64,000 nucleotides of DNA from Calliopsis andreniformis (lineage: Eukaryota; Arthropoda; Insecta; Hymenoptera; Andrenidae), in contig NW_027480432.1 of the NCBI RefSeq assembly GCF_051401765.1, positions 13,286,501-13,350,500 of the forward strand, given 5' to 3'. The notes under the pieces were generated by a model that saw nothing but the letters and a program-made list of their open reading frames with translations, was not told the DNA's origin and searched no databases. A program made the position numbers and the translations under genes. Positions within the stretch are counted from its first letter, which is position 1. Each line of letters begins with the position of its first letter. Of this stretch, positions 1-10,810 are shown one piece after another.

Positions 1-72
1 GTCCACTTAGTGATTTACTTAGTGGCCTATTTAGTAGCCTACTTAATAGCTTACGTAGTGGCCTACTTAGTG
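1..72. repeat. Short tandem repeat, ~12-bp unit
   Basis: Degenerate copies of GCCTACTTAGTG follow each other from the window edge to about base 72. The array probably continues to the left of the window. No coding potential is seen. Confidence 0.75.
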
Positions 73-389
73 TCGTCGTTAAAAATGGTACATAAATTGT
101 GTTCCATAATGATAGGAGGGAGTATTTCATGGTTTGTCTTATTGTAAACTACATATTAAAAGTGACCTGAACAGCAGTTCCAATGGTAGTTCATGAGTTA
201 TCGATGATCCACGTGGCAGGGAAGGTGTTAACATTGTGTCTTTGGGCCCCTAAAATATTGTGATCGTAAGAGTGTGGGGGGTCCAACTTGTGGAAAATTT
301 ATTTGTGGAGTGTCAAATTTGTTGAGAGTTAAATTTGTGGTGAGTTCGACTTGTAGGGATCACAATAATCACAATAATAAAGGAATTTT
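73..389. other. Unannotated stretch
   Basis: GT-rich, low-complexity-leaning sequence. A 65-residue frame begins here at 274 but runs into the transposon TIR and has no recognisable motif. I see no gene or element boundary other than the transposon end at about 390. Confidence 0.4.
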
Positions 390-555
390 GGGAAGTTTTA
401 AGGGAGAAACTACCCCTTTAATCCAAATCGCCCTTTTCCTTTCGGTGTTTATAGCTTGCAAAGCGCTATAAAAAAATGTTTCATACAAAAGTTTTACTGT
501 TTTTCAAGACCTATAAGATGACTTTATAAAAATGTTGAAGAAACGAATTGTTTGT

Positions 556-589
<34 letters not shown>

Positions 590-858
590 ACAAAAGTATT
601 TTTATTTCAGATAAATAAAGAGCTTTTTGTTGTGAATTCAGCATTGTATAGCAATATACAATTATTCCATTTCTTGTATACAAAAACGCTACATCATTTC
701 TGCGTAGTGTAATATTCGCCCTTATTGGTACGATGAATTGAAGTAAATATTCAATTATTACATTTTTTATTCTGATTTTCGGGTGTTATCGTTATCGTTG
801 TTCGTTACAATGCCCTAACAATAATAACAAACCTTATTTTCTGACCTTTGAATGCTAC
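390..858 (+). repeat. Left TIR of Tigger-like element
   Basis: Pairs in reverse complement with about 3520-3851. Matching blocks include the area of GCGCTATAAAAAAATGTTTC and, further in, the CATTGTAACGAACAA-like tract. Internal differences are a C homopolymer at 557-588 and loss of the outer ~110 bp. Confidence 0.75.
557..588 (+). repeat. Poly-C homopolymer, 32 bases
   Basis: An uninterrupted run of about 32 C lies inside the left TIR, directly after CGAATTGTTTGTA. Sister copies at 43534 and 61485 instead continue CGAATTGTTTATA and then ordinary TIR sequence with no C run. A similar 22-C run lies at 12408. It could be real expansion, or a sequencing or assembly artefact standing in for a gap. 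Confidence 0.9.
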
Positions 859-1146
859 CGGTAATGCAATATATTTTTTGTACACATATGACTTGTGTAT
901 GGAATGGCACAACTTGCATTGTAGTTGGCAGCTCTAGATGAACGAGAAAGAATTAAAAGGGGAGAAAAAATAGCAATATCAGTTAATTTTACACATGATA
1001 TTTTATAATTTTTATTTATTTCAAAATTAAAAAACATACAATCAGGGAGTGACAGTAGTGTAGTATTTCGATCTCACCGTCTACAATAACGAAATAGGAT
1101 TCTACAATACAATCCGACATTATATTCTGTTAATTTATTCATGTAC

Positions 1147-2818
1147 TTATTGTACGTAATTTTCACAATAATGATACTCTTCGTAAAAATGTTTAAAGCA
1201 GATGTATTTTTTACACCAAGCACAACGAAAAATTGCAATTTCTCCGCATATGTGACACCTATGAATTTTGATATTTTGTTTTCCGAAACAATAATCAACT
1301 GGATTCTCGTAACGAGCTGGGCGATTTTCAAGGTATCCACTTTTAAACCATGAATGTTTAAACATATTATGAAATCTGGGGGAAGACAGCTAATTGTGAG
1401 TAAGAGATTGTAACTTTATAATGTTATTTCTCTGGTGCAAATTGACGTCGTAATTACGCAATATTATGTGATCAAGTAAAGTTTTTACGAAATTCTTCTA
1501 AATTCGAAAACCAAGAACATCTAAAGGTTGTAGCTGCCCTGTTGTCTTTTTTGATATTGTAAGAATAATTACTTCTTTACCATGAGGTACAAGCTGTTGC
1601 ACGTGATTTGGGCAATGTCCACTCCAAGAATCCAACAATAATACGCTTCGATCTTTCACTTGTGGCAAATATACATGTATGAACCAAGTTTTAAAATGAT
1701 CGTCAGTTAATTTTCCAGATTTTGACGCTGAAACGTAAATATTGGATGGTCTGAATAAGGTACTAGCTACCACTGGTCCGAACTGTCCATTTGGTTCTTT
1801 CAGAACTAAATAGAGAGGTGAGAGTAACTTTCCATCTGCAGAAATAGTTGGTTGAATGGTATAGCTGTAAGTAGTTGCTGATGTAGATTGTATGGCAGCT
1901 TCTATGGTTTTTTTATCCGCGTACAGCTAATGTTCGGCCAGAATGTAACTCCAAATTGAAACCACTTTCATCGGAATTGAATACATTTTCTGCTCCATAA
2001 TTCCTAATCTGTGGTTTCACAGTTCTTATAAAATTATCTATTGCCAGGTTGAGATCTTCAGTATTTTGTGGACGAGGACGAGATATGAATTTCGTTATTT
2101 TTCGCGAAACTATATCATGAACACCTTTAAAGTTTGATATCCACGAATGACTTGCTTTAAATGATGGAAACTCGACATTTTCTTTTGCTTCATGCGCCCA
2201 CCTTTGAAGATCTCTATCATGAATTATGCCACCTTCGTCAATAGCATCAGTAAATTTCGCAAGGACATAATTCGAAACATACAATAACTTGTCCCTTCGC
2301 GCGCCATCTGCTTCTACATATTTTTCCCATCTATATAATTGCTGAGGGTATTTAACTTTTCGAAAACGATGTTGCACTGTTTGAAACGATTTCCGTTTAC
2401 TCGTGGCACTTTTCCAATATTCTACCGCCCTTTTCTTGTAGTCAAAATCGACTTCCCCTTCTTCGTCTTGTCCTTGTTCTTCTGGAAGACAAACTTCAGT
2501 TTCTTGTGCAAGTTCGGCATTCGTAATGTCATCAGGTGACGTATCTACAAACTCTGCTTCTATTGATCTTGATTCTTCAAAATCCAAGGTGCCAGCTCGT
2601 TCTGCCGTAAATGATTCATCCTCCATACTTCGAAGTATAATTTCCTCTAATATTTCCGATAAGATGATCTCCTTATAGTTCACAGGAGTGAGGGTATACC
2701 TCGAGAAGTATGCTGTTGTAAAGAGCAAATTAATTACATTTGCCGGATTTATGAATACTATTTTCAGTAGATGAAGCACTAACTGGCGAAAGTTATAACC
2801 TCCACTCTTTAAACTCAT
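1147..2818 (-). pseudogene. Tigger/pogo-like transposase, broken
   Basis: This would encode a DDE transposase that binds the TIRs and cuts and pastes the element. Reading the minus strand, the N-terminal ~230 residues are acidic and then basic, consistent with a psq/CENP-B-type helix-turn-helix region. Catalytic-type motifs follow in order: NSDESGF (first D, near 1960), LLLDSWSGH (second D, about 1620) and QPLDV (third D, about 1515), with 36 residues between the last two by my count. A C-terminal Cys/His cluster with CHIC, CAWC and further Cys/His lies at about 1150-1260. Two lesions are visible: an extra base beside the A run at about 1914 creates a TAA and shifts frame, and a TAG at 1498-1500 interrupts an otherwise continuous frame into the C-terminal part. 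The true start is uncertain; I used the first ATG of the long frame. Confidence 0.85.
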
Positions 2819-3519
2819 TAACTAGTTATGCGTTTGCTTGCTTCTTGCATACTTCTATACAACTATCAGCAGCACACAGAGGTCAGAAAAACAAGACGAG
2901 CTACTGCTTATGATATTGTATTTGTCACGACTGACAATGAGGTCCCAGGAATCGAGTTTTTAAAAAAAAAGTTATTATCTACAAGGCGAGAATATTACAA
3001 ACGGAAGAATTATTTTACAAACGAGCACGAGAGTTACGTGTAGGGACGAATGTATGCGAATGAATCCGCTGCTACTGATGCTGTCTTATACCATGGTTAT
3101 TTATGCATTTGGAGAAAATAGCTGTGCGTTGGAGGTGTTTCCCAAATTCCTGCATTCTTGGATGTCATATACTCAATAACCAGATATCAAGAGAAATCAG
3201 AAAAATTGGGTGTGTTATTGCCATCTAACTATAACTATCTCTATCTAACTAATAATATTGTTACGTACATCACTTTTATTTATTATATATCTTTATAGTA
3301 CACACATTATTTAGTACTTAATTGAAAATAACATTTACATTTGCTTCTAAATTTACACATGCTTTTGTAGCGCTTACGTGCAGAAGCTCCAGACAAATAC
3401 TTCAGTGCCTACTCAAGCTTTGTAAAAATAACATCACGCTTGAAACATATCAAAATGTTAAAAACAGAAGAAATTTCTTATCGAATTCATCATTTAATTG
3501 TTTCGGACTGCCGTAATAA

Positions 3520-3851
3520 ATTCAAAGGTCAGAAAATAAGGTTTGTTATTATTGTCGGGGCATTGTAACAAACAACCATAACGACAACACCCGAAAATCG
3601 GAATAAAAAATGTATTGCTATACTATGCTGAATTCACAACAAAAAGCTTTTTGTATGAAACATTTTTTTATAGCGCTTATACTTTGCGAGCTATTACCGA
3701 ATGGAAAAGGGCGATTTGGATTAAAGGGGTAGTTTCTCCCTTAAAAGTGCGTATGGGCAGCTACTTTGTACGGCAAAATTCTTAGGTAGAACCATAGAAT
3801 AATTGTACAAAGTTTCATTAAAATCGGCGATTAACACTTCCTAAACTTCCC
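3520..3851 (-). repeat. Right TIR of Tigger-like element
   Basis: Reverse complement of the left TIR, but with the complete outer segment (about 3745-3845). The same outer segment is shared with the pieces at 43534-43830 and 61248-61400. Confidence 0.75.
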
Positions 3852-4689
3852 TTGTAAGTATAAGTAAAAAGATTTCATTGCTAAATTAGTCGAATTGGTC
3901 GATGAAAAATAAATTTGTAAGAACTGTATGAGTTCAATGAGTGAGAGAGAATTATTGTTAGTTATCATTGTTAGCGTTGAGGGGTCTAAAGATGCACAGT
4001 GGGCCCAAAGACGTCAAAACCCTTCCACAATACAATTTTTATAAGCAACGAATATTTTTTATATGAATTATGGATTATGAAACATTGCATAACACTTTAA
4101 AGTATTTTAAGAAAAATAAAATAAAAATTGGGAAAATAAAATTGAAATGATTTATATGCTGTATTTTTGAAAAGACAAAATAAAAATTATTAGAAGAAAA
4201 AATTGATCATAAAAATTGTTAAATGCTAAAAAGCTTAATTAAAACAGGTTGAAATAGAAGGGTGTCTCAGGAAACGGGAAATAATTTGTGAAAATTGTGT
4301 TATGAGCCTAAATATTATAATTGTCGAATATTATTTCCTCAGAACTTTTCTTTGAAAAGTAAATATTATTAAGAAAATAATATACTCTATCCTGATATGT
4401 TCTATATAATGTTTCTTTGGTGATATTGTGTTCAATTTTTGGACATTGAGACATTTCTTTCATCGAAAACGGTATCTCTGTGATTCAAGACGAAATATTA
4501 TTGATATTATTTTTATGATACTGTGTGAAGATATACAAAGCATGAAATACACGATTTTATGAAGAAAATTATCTTAATTGATTTTCATTTCCCTTATAAA
4601 GAGAAAAGAATATAAAAAAGTGATTATTGAAAAATCGATAATTTTTTATTCTTCAATTAAAAAATTGCAGTAGACAAAAATTTCTTATT
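3852..4689. other. AT-rich stretch without recognisable gene
   Basis: Very A/T-rich sequence with many short A and T runs. No long frame, no TIR pair and no splice-bounded coding-like block was seen. Confidence 0.4.
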
Positions 4690-4810
4690 TTCTTCTAATA
4701 CAGATCTGGGACTTGTTTTATAACATTGTATTGTTAATTAAGTTCATAAAAAACTATGTGGAAATTCCCAGAGCTTTAGAGAAAGGAAATAAATAGTTCA
4801 ACAAGAGGCG
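4690..4810 (+). repeat. AT-rich dispersed module
   Basis: Contains AGAGCTTTAGAGAAAGGAAA after a GTTAATTAAGTTCATAAAAA tract. The same order of words recurs at about 5870-5960, 30270-30420, 30500-30600, 31240-31420 and 31440-31560. It looks like one degenerate, anciently dispersed module of roughly 100-170 bp. Confidence 0.45.
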
Positions 4811-4934
4811 ACAATATATTTCTTATTGTTCTTCTAGTAGGGACACAGCTCTACATATATGTACTCCTAGCAAAGTCTATTTCACATTGCGTCAAGACGC
4901 GGTTTCCTGTTGCTCGGCTAGCCTCCTTTCGCAG

Positions 4935-5033
4935 ACGGTTTCTTGGCAGTCGCAAAGGAGGTCGCGAAAAATGGATTAGGTGGAAGGCACCTAGGGAGAG
5001 AGCGGAACGCTTGCTGTGGCCGGCGAACAAACG
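4935..5033 (+). other. Candidate 99-nt GC-rich exon
   Basis: In an AT-rich setting, a GC-rich block is preceded by a pyrimidine-rich tract ending CTCCTTTCGCAG and followed by a GTGAGA donor-like site. The enclosed 99 nt are a multiple of three and open in at least one frame (the 4943 frame, rich in Gly, Arg and Lys). No family is recognised. Overlapping minus-strand frames (4851-5148) also exist, so strand is not certain. A TATTTATAAC sequence lies about 55 bp downstream. It could equally be a GC-rich non-coding island. Confidence 0.25.
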
Positions 5034-5160
5034 GTGAGAAAACTGCAAGTGAAGGGAGATCCCACCTCTCGAGCATCTGTTCTCTATTTATAACTTGTGA
5101 GAGGAATCCTAGCTTGCGAAAGCTTAGCCAATCTGCAACAGGGAGCACCTTCAGATAAAC

Positions 5161-5370
5161 TAGTAGAAGTATGACTAAAATTGTTTATAATAATAATATC
5201 AAAAGTAGGAAAGGTATAAATTCAGAGTTCTAATATATTAATAATAAAAGAAGTAGGCAAGGTATAATTCAAATTGTTTATATTTCTAAGAAAATACAGG
5301 AAGTATGATTCAAATTGTTTATTTTTATAAAGAAATAACAAAAACAGAAAGAGTATAATTCACAGATGAT
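5161..5370 (+). repeat. Imperfect ~70-bp tandem repeat
   Basis: Three to four degenerate copies of a unit containing GGTATAATTCAAATTGTTTA, followed by an A-rich stretch with a CAGGAAG or AGTAGG word. Confidence 0.55.
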
Positions 5371-6031
5371 TCGTTAGAAAAAGAGGTAGGAGGGGATCAG
5401 ATTTTTCTTTACACGAGTTTAACTTTGGCTTCCTATATTATTATGGTCACAGTATTTCTAATCCTATTCAATATACTGCTGACTACACAATTAGGGATGT
5501 GAACGTATTATTTGTTCTAATTAGTATTAGGTGTTGCCTCGCTTTCAAGAATATTAATAAAGTGTTAGTAGGCCTGTGTTGGAGTCATGGTTTACATTTG
5601 CTAATGAAAAAGTAATGTTAATTAAAAAAAGAAAAAGGTACTAGTGGTAGAGAACTATCAATAGTTACTGATTACAGCCACCGTTGAAAACCATCAATGA
5701 TTTTTTCTGACTATCAATAGTTTCCGATAGTGAAAATTTGTATTACGTCATGGTACTTTAATTTTTGATTTTTTAAAATAAGTATAATTAACAATTTATG
5801 CAAGTAATAGCATCTATATTAAAATCAACGTAGATCTTAAAAGATATGTTTAAATAGAATTTAATGTTATTAACTGTTAATTAAGTTGATACAAAATTAT
5901 AGAAAAATTCTCAATTTTATAAGAAGAAAAAAAAGTTTTTGTTCCTTGCAATTTTTTTAAAAATTAATAGAAATCAAATTTAATATTATTGAAAAGTAAA
6001 TCATTTTTTAAATTCTTACCTCGAACATTAT
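5371..6031. other. AT-rich stretch without recognisable gene
   Basis: No coding-like frame was seen. A copy of the AT-rich module is around 5870-5960. Around 5650-5725 the words ACTATCAATAGTT and AACCATCAATG recur in both orientations, a weak local inverted repeat. Confidence 0.4.
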
Positions 6032-6417
6032 ATAGTGTCGTCCAGAGTTATCAGAAATTTTAGGGTGTGGTTCTACGTGTTAAAATAAGACGAAAATGAA
6101 GATAGACGAAATTGCGTTTGGAGCTTTGTTTTCAAGTTATTAATTGTTATTAATGATAATACCCAAAATACGCATAAAATGTGTCTGCCTTAAGATGTAT
6201 TCTACCGATTTCACCGTGTCTAACTTTACTAATGTATGTTACCAGTAGAATGACTTTCAAATCAACCATATTTCACGCGTACTTTAAGTGTTATCCCAAC
6301 AATTAATAACTTGGAAACGAAACCGAAAACACAATTTTGGCTATTTTTATTTCTCGTCGTATGTTAACATGTAGAATCGCCCTTTAAAATTTCTGACATC
6401 TGGTATCGAACATCCTG
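6032..6417. mobile_element. MITE, ~386 bp, inverted-repeat arms
   Basis: The arms pair over about 130 bp. TCAGAAATTTTAGGG (left) matches the complement of CCTTTAAAATTTCTGA (right). CAAGTTATTAATTGTT on the left is mirrored by AACAATTAATAACTTG on the right. The right tip CATCCTG is followed by TA, as expected of a Tc1/mariner-type target. A fragment of the same family is at about 22250-22363. Confidence 0.6.
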
Positions 6418-6811
6418 TACATATTATAGTCGATAGTATATAGAAGATATAATCCATAGAATATTTCTAAAAAGGAAAATAAGAAAATAAAACAAAAAAA
6501 GAAACGATCTTTAGATAGCTCACTGTTCCTATTCCCAAACGCCAGTGGTTAACCTTCCGGAAGCCGTTCCAGCGATCTTCCGGGGATTGTCTCTGCCACT
6601 CGGTCATGGTCTATTTCCGGCACTGGGCGATCGCTTAACGACGCATTGTACGTTCGTATTTATGATAGAAGCGATAGATAGAAGGTAATAAATACTGTTA
6701 GACTGACATTAGCGTTGCCAACGGTGCAGATCCTCTTTTTCCACTGCTTCCTCTGTTAGGGGGACAATGAGAAAGGTATTTTTCTGAGTATTCTAACAGT
6801 ATAATTTTTAT
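6418..6811. other. Unannotated stretch, partly GC-richer
   Basis: About 6535-6650 is clearly GC-richer than its surroundings and includes two CTTCCGG words. No frame or splice-bounded exon stands out. Nothing recognised. Confidence 0.35.
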
Positions 6812-6990
6812 TTTATTTTAGTTTAGATTCGTTTAGTTTAATTTAGTTTAGTTTAGTTTAGTTTAGTTTAGTTTAGTTTAGTTTAGTTTAGTTTAATTTA
6901 GTTTAGTTTAGTTTAGTTTAGTTTAGTTTAGTTTAGTTTAGTTTAGTCTAGTCTAGTCTAGCTTATTTTAGATTATTTTACACTATTTTA
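6812..6990 (+). repeat. (TTTAG)n microsatellite
   Basis: Near-perfect 5-bp periodicity of GTTTA from about 6831 to 6945, fraying at both sides into TTTTA, GTCTA and TTATTTTA variants. Confidence 0.9.
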
Positions 6991-7231
6991 TCGTAGAGGA
7001 GAACGGATTTTTTATCTTTGGCCTAGCTCCCAATAACCTTTTAAAGATATAAAGAGCAAAACCTATGCCTTAGGAAAGTATGTATGTTTATTGGTTTATC
7101 ATTTGACCCACGTTTCAGTCTCATGTGGTAAGCAGTCAAAGAGCTATGACAATTTTCTGTAGTCATTGTTACAAGCATGAAGATAACGTACCTACTATGG
7201 GGATAGAAATAACATTAATTGTTTTCAAAAA

Positions 7232-7357
<126 letters not shown>

Positions 7358-7937
7358 GTTTTGTCCAATACGAAACAGAACTTTTTATTATAAAAAACGA
7401 TAGAAATGAGCATTTAAATAAACATATTTTAGGTAATAATAAAAAAATATAGGCATATTATATTTTAAATAACGAAAGATAAAAAGTATAATCTACTTCA
7501 TATATTTCCTTGGTATCGTGTGTTGGTTTAATGATCTTTTTATATCTACTCCAAATTACAATTATGATAGATGTAGTGAAGATCACGTATAGCGCAGTCT
7601 TCGTAGGACCAGCTGTTATAATTTAGACATTGGATCCACTTTTCTCTTGAACAGTTTTCATTAAAGGGCTACAAATAAATCACCATATACAGTTATTGTC
7701 ATATGAAAAATTCCAATCCTGTATGCTACTTTGCTTGCCTTCTTTCTTCATGGTTTTCGTCGTAACATGTTACTTTCATCGGTATAGTAACGTGTTATTT
7801 TTGCCTCTATCCATGTCTTCAAGAATAAAGGTGTTATACCCCATAAACAACAAAAGACTTTTTGAAAACGAGTACAAGAATTTATAAACACATTTTTATT
7901 ATCTAAGAATGCTTTGGCAAATGATTGGTTCAATATC
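7358..7937. other. Unannotated stretch before mariner-like element
   Basis: Two overlapping ~60-residue frames on opposite strands (7696-7933) have no recognisable motif. Otherwise AT-rich and featureless. Confidence 0.35.
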
Positions 7938-7939
7938 TA

Positions 7940-8871
7940 CAGGGTGTCTTGTTTAAGTAATTACAGCAGGATATCTCGGAAGGAGTTATAGTTATTAAAA
8001 AAATGTTCGTACAAAAGTTGTTTGATAGGACAGACTACATCATATAGTAGTAATTGTTTACTTGTGGGTGAAGTAGTGGAGATCTGAAGGTCAATCTAAT
8101 TTTCTTAAATGGAATGTTATATTTTTTTCTTCAGAAAGTAACAGCAGGTACTGAGGCAAATCCAAAGAGGTGCTATACGATATTATTCTGATTTTGATAA
8201 AGGCAAATCGTTAGCTTATGTTTACGTTCTGCATCGGTCGACAGCCAACAGCTAGCAACCGCTGCTGAGCAGCGTCGGTAGCAGCGTCCGTATCAAGTTA
8301 CTGCAATTATGATACATGTTATAAACAGAGATTGAGGATTATAGCTAATGCCATAAATTATCAATTATAACTTTCATTTACCAGTTAAATAATTTTGTAT
8401 CCTTCTACGTGTCCACCATCGTTGAAAATACATATTTGTAATCTTTTTAAGAATTGTTTCTCAATAGTTTTTAACATTTCCTCCGATATTGATCTGCATG
8501 CTATTGTAATTCTTGTTCGTAAATCATTTACGTTTTCGACTGGTGTCTGAAAGACTACTTGCTTTAAATAGTTCCACAGACAAAAAATTACACGGAGAAA
8601 GATCTGGCGATCTTGGAGGCGATGTACTTGGTCCGCCACGTCCAATCCATTTATTTTTGAAATTATTATTTAGCCAGTTACGAACTGCTATAGTATAATG
8701 GGGAGGAGCTCCATCTTGTTCAAACTAAAAATTTTGTCTTTGTACTAGTGGCATTTCATCCAAAGTATCAGATAACTCTGTTTCGAGAAATCTTAAATAC
8801 CTAGGGGTATTTAAGGAGTAAATAACTCCTTCCGAGATATCCTGCTGTGCTCACTTAAACATGACACACTG
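7940..8871 (-). mobile_element. Mariner-like element, internally deleted
   Basis: The termini are CAGGGTGTCTTGTTTAAGT on the left and the complementary ACTTAAACATGACACACTG on the right, both flanked by TA (7938-7939 and 8872-8873), the Tc1/mariner target. The TIRs extend about 50 bp with AGGATATCTCGGAAGGAGTT. The left non-coding part (7940-8290) is also present in reverse orientation at about 47100-47455. Only the C-terminal half of a transposase remains, starting next to the right TIR. Confidence 0.8.
8385..8820 (-). pseudogene. Mariner-like transposase C-terminal half
   Basis: On the minus strand, coding-like sequence begins beside the right TIR. It contains QDGAPPHY (second catalytic D region), GRGGP, PRSPDLSP (third catalytic region), then LWNYLK and a terminal GGHVEGY, which closely matches the C-terminal half of IS630/Tc1/mariner-type transposases common in ants. 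Defects: a TAG just before the QDGAPPHY motif where the family usually has an aromatic residue, an extra base around 8580 that shifts frame, and loss of the whole N-terminal DNA-binding part with the first catalytic D. Not functional. Confidence 0.85.
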
Positions 8872-8965
8872 TATAGTTTAACTATGAATGTTAATAAAAA
8901 AACTAAAAAATACAAACTTACCTGGATGATCTAAATATCAATACACAAATTTTGCTTGATCACTT
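8872..8965 (+). repeat. Flank repeated at 47456-47552
   Basis: The ~94 bp immediately outside the right TIR (TTTAACTATGAATGTTAA and onward to TTGATCACTTG) is nearly the same as 47456-47552, where it also abuts an element terminus. The two loci therefore share host sequence as well as element sequence. Confidence 0.7.
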
Positions 8966-10022
8966 GCAATTTGTATTAGTGCTCAACGCTAATCTATGAA
9001 ACATAAGAAACATTACTATACATATACAGGATGTCCTACATAAGTCGGCGAAGTTCTTAAGGGAAGATTCGTGAGGTGATACTAAACAATTTGTTTCTTT
9101 ACAAAAATGTTCTCTGAAGCTTTGTTAACGAGTTATTAACGAAACACTTCGACCAATCAGAGAGCGCCTATAGCGGATGGATGACCGTCCAGGAACAGGA
9201 CACAAGTTACGCGTAGCGTTTACTGCTGGCTGTGCTCTAATCTTGTACAAAAAACTCAAGTTCTCTACGTTATTGCCAAATTTCTCTTAAACTATTGGAA
9301 TAAAAAGTATGAAAAAAATCAGGGACATGTTAGTTATTGCAACACATATTATGGCATTTTTTTTAGATTTTTAAATTAATTATCCAAGTTGTAAAAAATA
9401 GAAAACGAGGAACAAGATTTTAAAAATACGGATTTAGTACTGTAGGAAAACCGGGTTTATGACTATATTAATTCAGTACATAAATATCACTAATACCATT
9501 GTATAATATTTTTTTCGCATTTTTTAACCTGATACGCCACAGCAAAGAAATAAAAAGCAATATTTTCATAGTTCCTACGGATTGTACATTATTTTACTAT
9601 GTATTAAAACATTGAAAATTGAACAAAAATACTTATTTCATAAGGAATGACCGAAAACTGGACGTATTAGTTGCTATAATCGATAAAAAGTACGGAAACA
9701 TAACTTTTTATTTTTTATATTATGACGGTCCAAAGCAAAAAATGTTCAAATAAATTGAGGTTAATAATATGACTCCCTCATTCGATTGAACTCTTTATTG
9801 GATGGTGAGTAAGTAGACATGTAATTACTATCGGTAAAACTCACCCATTCAGAGAGGAATTCACCTGCTGCCTGAACACTTGCTCCACTGGGTCACTGTG
9901 CCGATCCTGGTCGTTGGGGGGTGATGCACAGGTAGCATACAGCACAGGTCCTACTGATCGCAGGTGTACAACACCACAGGAAGCCACCTTGCATTTATGA
10001 CACTCTGCGGTAACTAATCTGA

Positions 10023-10415
10023 TCACTTCACGAAACGAGCACTTGACCTCTTAGTGACCGACAACCGCGGAACGCATCGAATTAAAAGCCCCACGGTCGT
10101 GGAATAGTTTGAAACGTTTTGCGGCGCGACGTTCGCGATGCCGTGCCTTTCCCTGAATAAATACAAGATGTTGCACAGTTCGACGGCGGAATTACGATCG
10201 ATACTGACGATTTTTTCGGAAGTCTCTTTCCTCATGCCCTCGCATACCTCCACCGCGACTTCTCGGGGTGTAACTTCGTCGATATACTCGAATTTGATTT
10301 GTTGGTTGACACCAATAACGTTGGGTCTTCCTCGGTTACTTTTTTTAGTGGAGCTGGTAGTCTCCTCTTCGGATCGAAAAAGTCGCAATAAATTCATGGG
10401 GGAAAGCAAAGACAT
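10023..10415 (-). CDS. Unknown ORF in left foldback arm
   Basis: A 130-residue open frame. Its central part contains the words SEEETTSSTKK, GRPN and VSIDRNSAVELCNI. The other arm (about 10530-10800, plus strand) encodes a recognisably similar but stop-containing version with SEEETT, TKKSN, SIDRNS and ELCNI in the same order. Preservation of protein-level similarity between the arms suggests it was once a real gene carried by the element. I do not recognise the family and see no catalytic or membrane motif. It may be a decayed accessory gene or a captured host fragment. Confidence 0.35.
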   Translation of the reverse strand: MSLLSPMNLLRLFRSEEETTSSTKKSNRGRPNVIGVNQQIKFEYIDEVTPREVAVEVCEGMRKETSEKIVSIDRNSAVELCNILYLFRERHGIANVAPQNVSNYSTTVGLLIRCVPRLSVTKRSSARFVK

Positions 10416-10529
10416 ATTGGATTAGTGTAGGAGACGGCAACGAGTGTCTCGCAAATCATTGGTATTGCCCTACAAGTTCGAGGGAGCCATCGGTACTCGA
10501 GAGTGAAGGGTCGCTTCGCGCTTACTTTT

Positions 10530-10810
10530 TCGATCTGAAGAAGAGACTACTACATCTACTAAAAAAAGTAACTGAGGAAGACTCAATTTCGTTGGTGTCA
10601 ACTAACAAATCAAATTCAAGTATTTCGATGAAGTTACATCACGAAAAGTCTCGCTGGAGGGACGCGAGAGCGCGAGGAAAGAGACTTCAGAAAAAATTGT
10701 CAGTATCGATCGTAATTCCGTCACTGAACTGTGTAACATCTCGTTCTTATTTACGGAATGCCACGGCATTGCGGATATCGCGTCGCAAAACGTTTTAAAA
10801 TAATCCACGA
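10530..10810 (+). pseudogene. Mirror copy of the foldback ORF
   Basis: Read on the plus strand, this right-arm segment matches the minus-strand frame at 10023-10415 in residue order, with internal stops (for example just after TKKSN). The opposite-strand frame at 10602-10808 and the plus frame at 10138-10425 are shadow frames that also resemble each other, simply because the DNA is palindromic. Confidence 0.5.

Larger units (their letters stand above)
390..3851 (-). mobile_element. Tigger/pogo-like DNA transposon with long TIRs
   Basis: The element is defined by long inverted repeats. Sequence from about 390 to 858 reappears in reverse complement at about 3520-3851. Shared blocks include the TTTAAGGGAGAAACTACCCC tract and the GACCTTTGAAT/ATTCAAAGGTC inner edge. 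The left arm lacks roughly 110 bp of the outer TIR that is present on the right (around 3745-3845). The left arm also carries extra sequence with a 32-base C run. The interior holds a minus-strand transposase pseudogene. Related terminal pieces occur at 43534-43830 and 61248-61570, so the family is multi-copy. The outer ends, near GGGAAGTTT, are approximate, and I did not find a clean target-site duplication. The frameshift and stop in the transposase argue that this copy is no longer autonomous. Confidence 0.8.

Noticed and set aside
6812..6990. Telomeric or interstitial telomere repeat
   Set aside because: The unit is TTTAG, not the insect TTAGG, and the array is short and frays into ordinary AT-rich DNA.
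10138..10425. Plus frame similar to a minus frame at 10602-10808
   Set aside because: The similarity is produced by the palindromic DNA of the foldback element; the coherent pair is the 10023-10415 minus frame and its plus-strand mirror.
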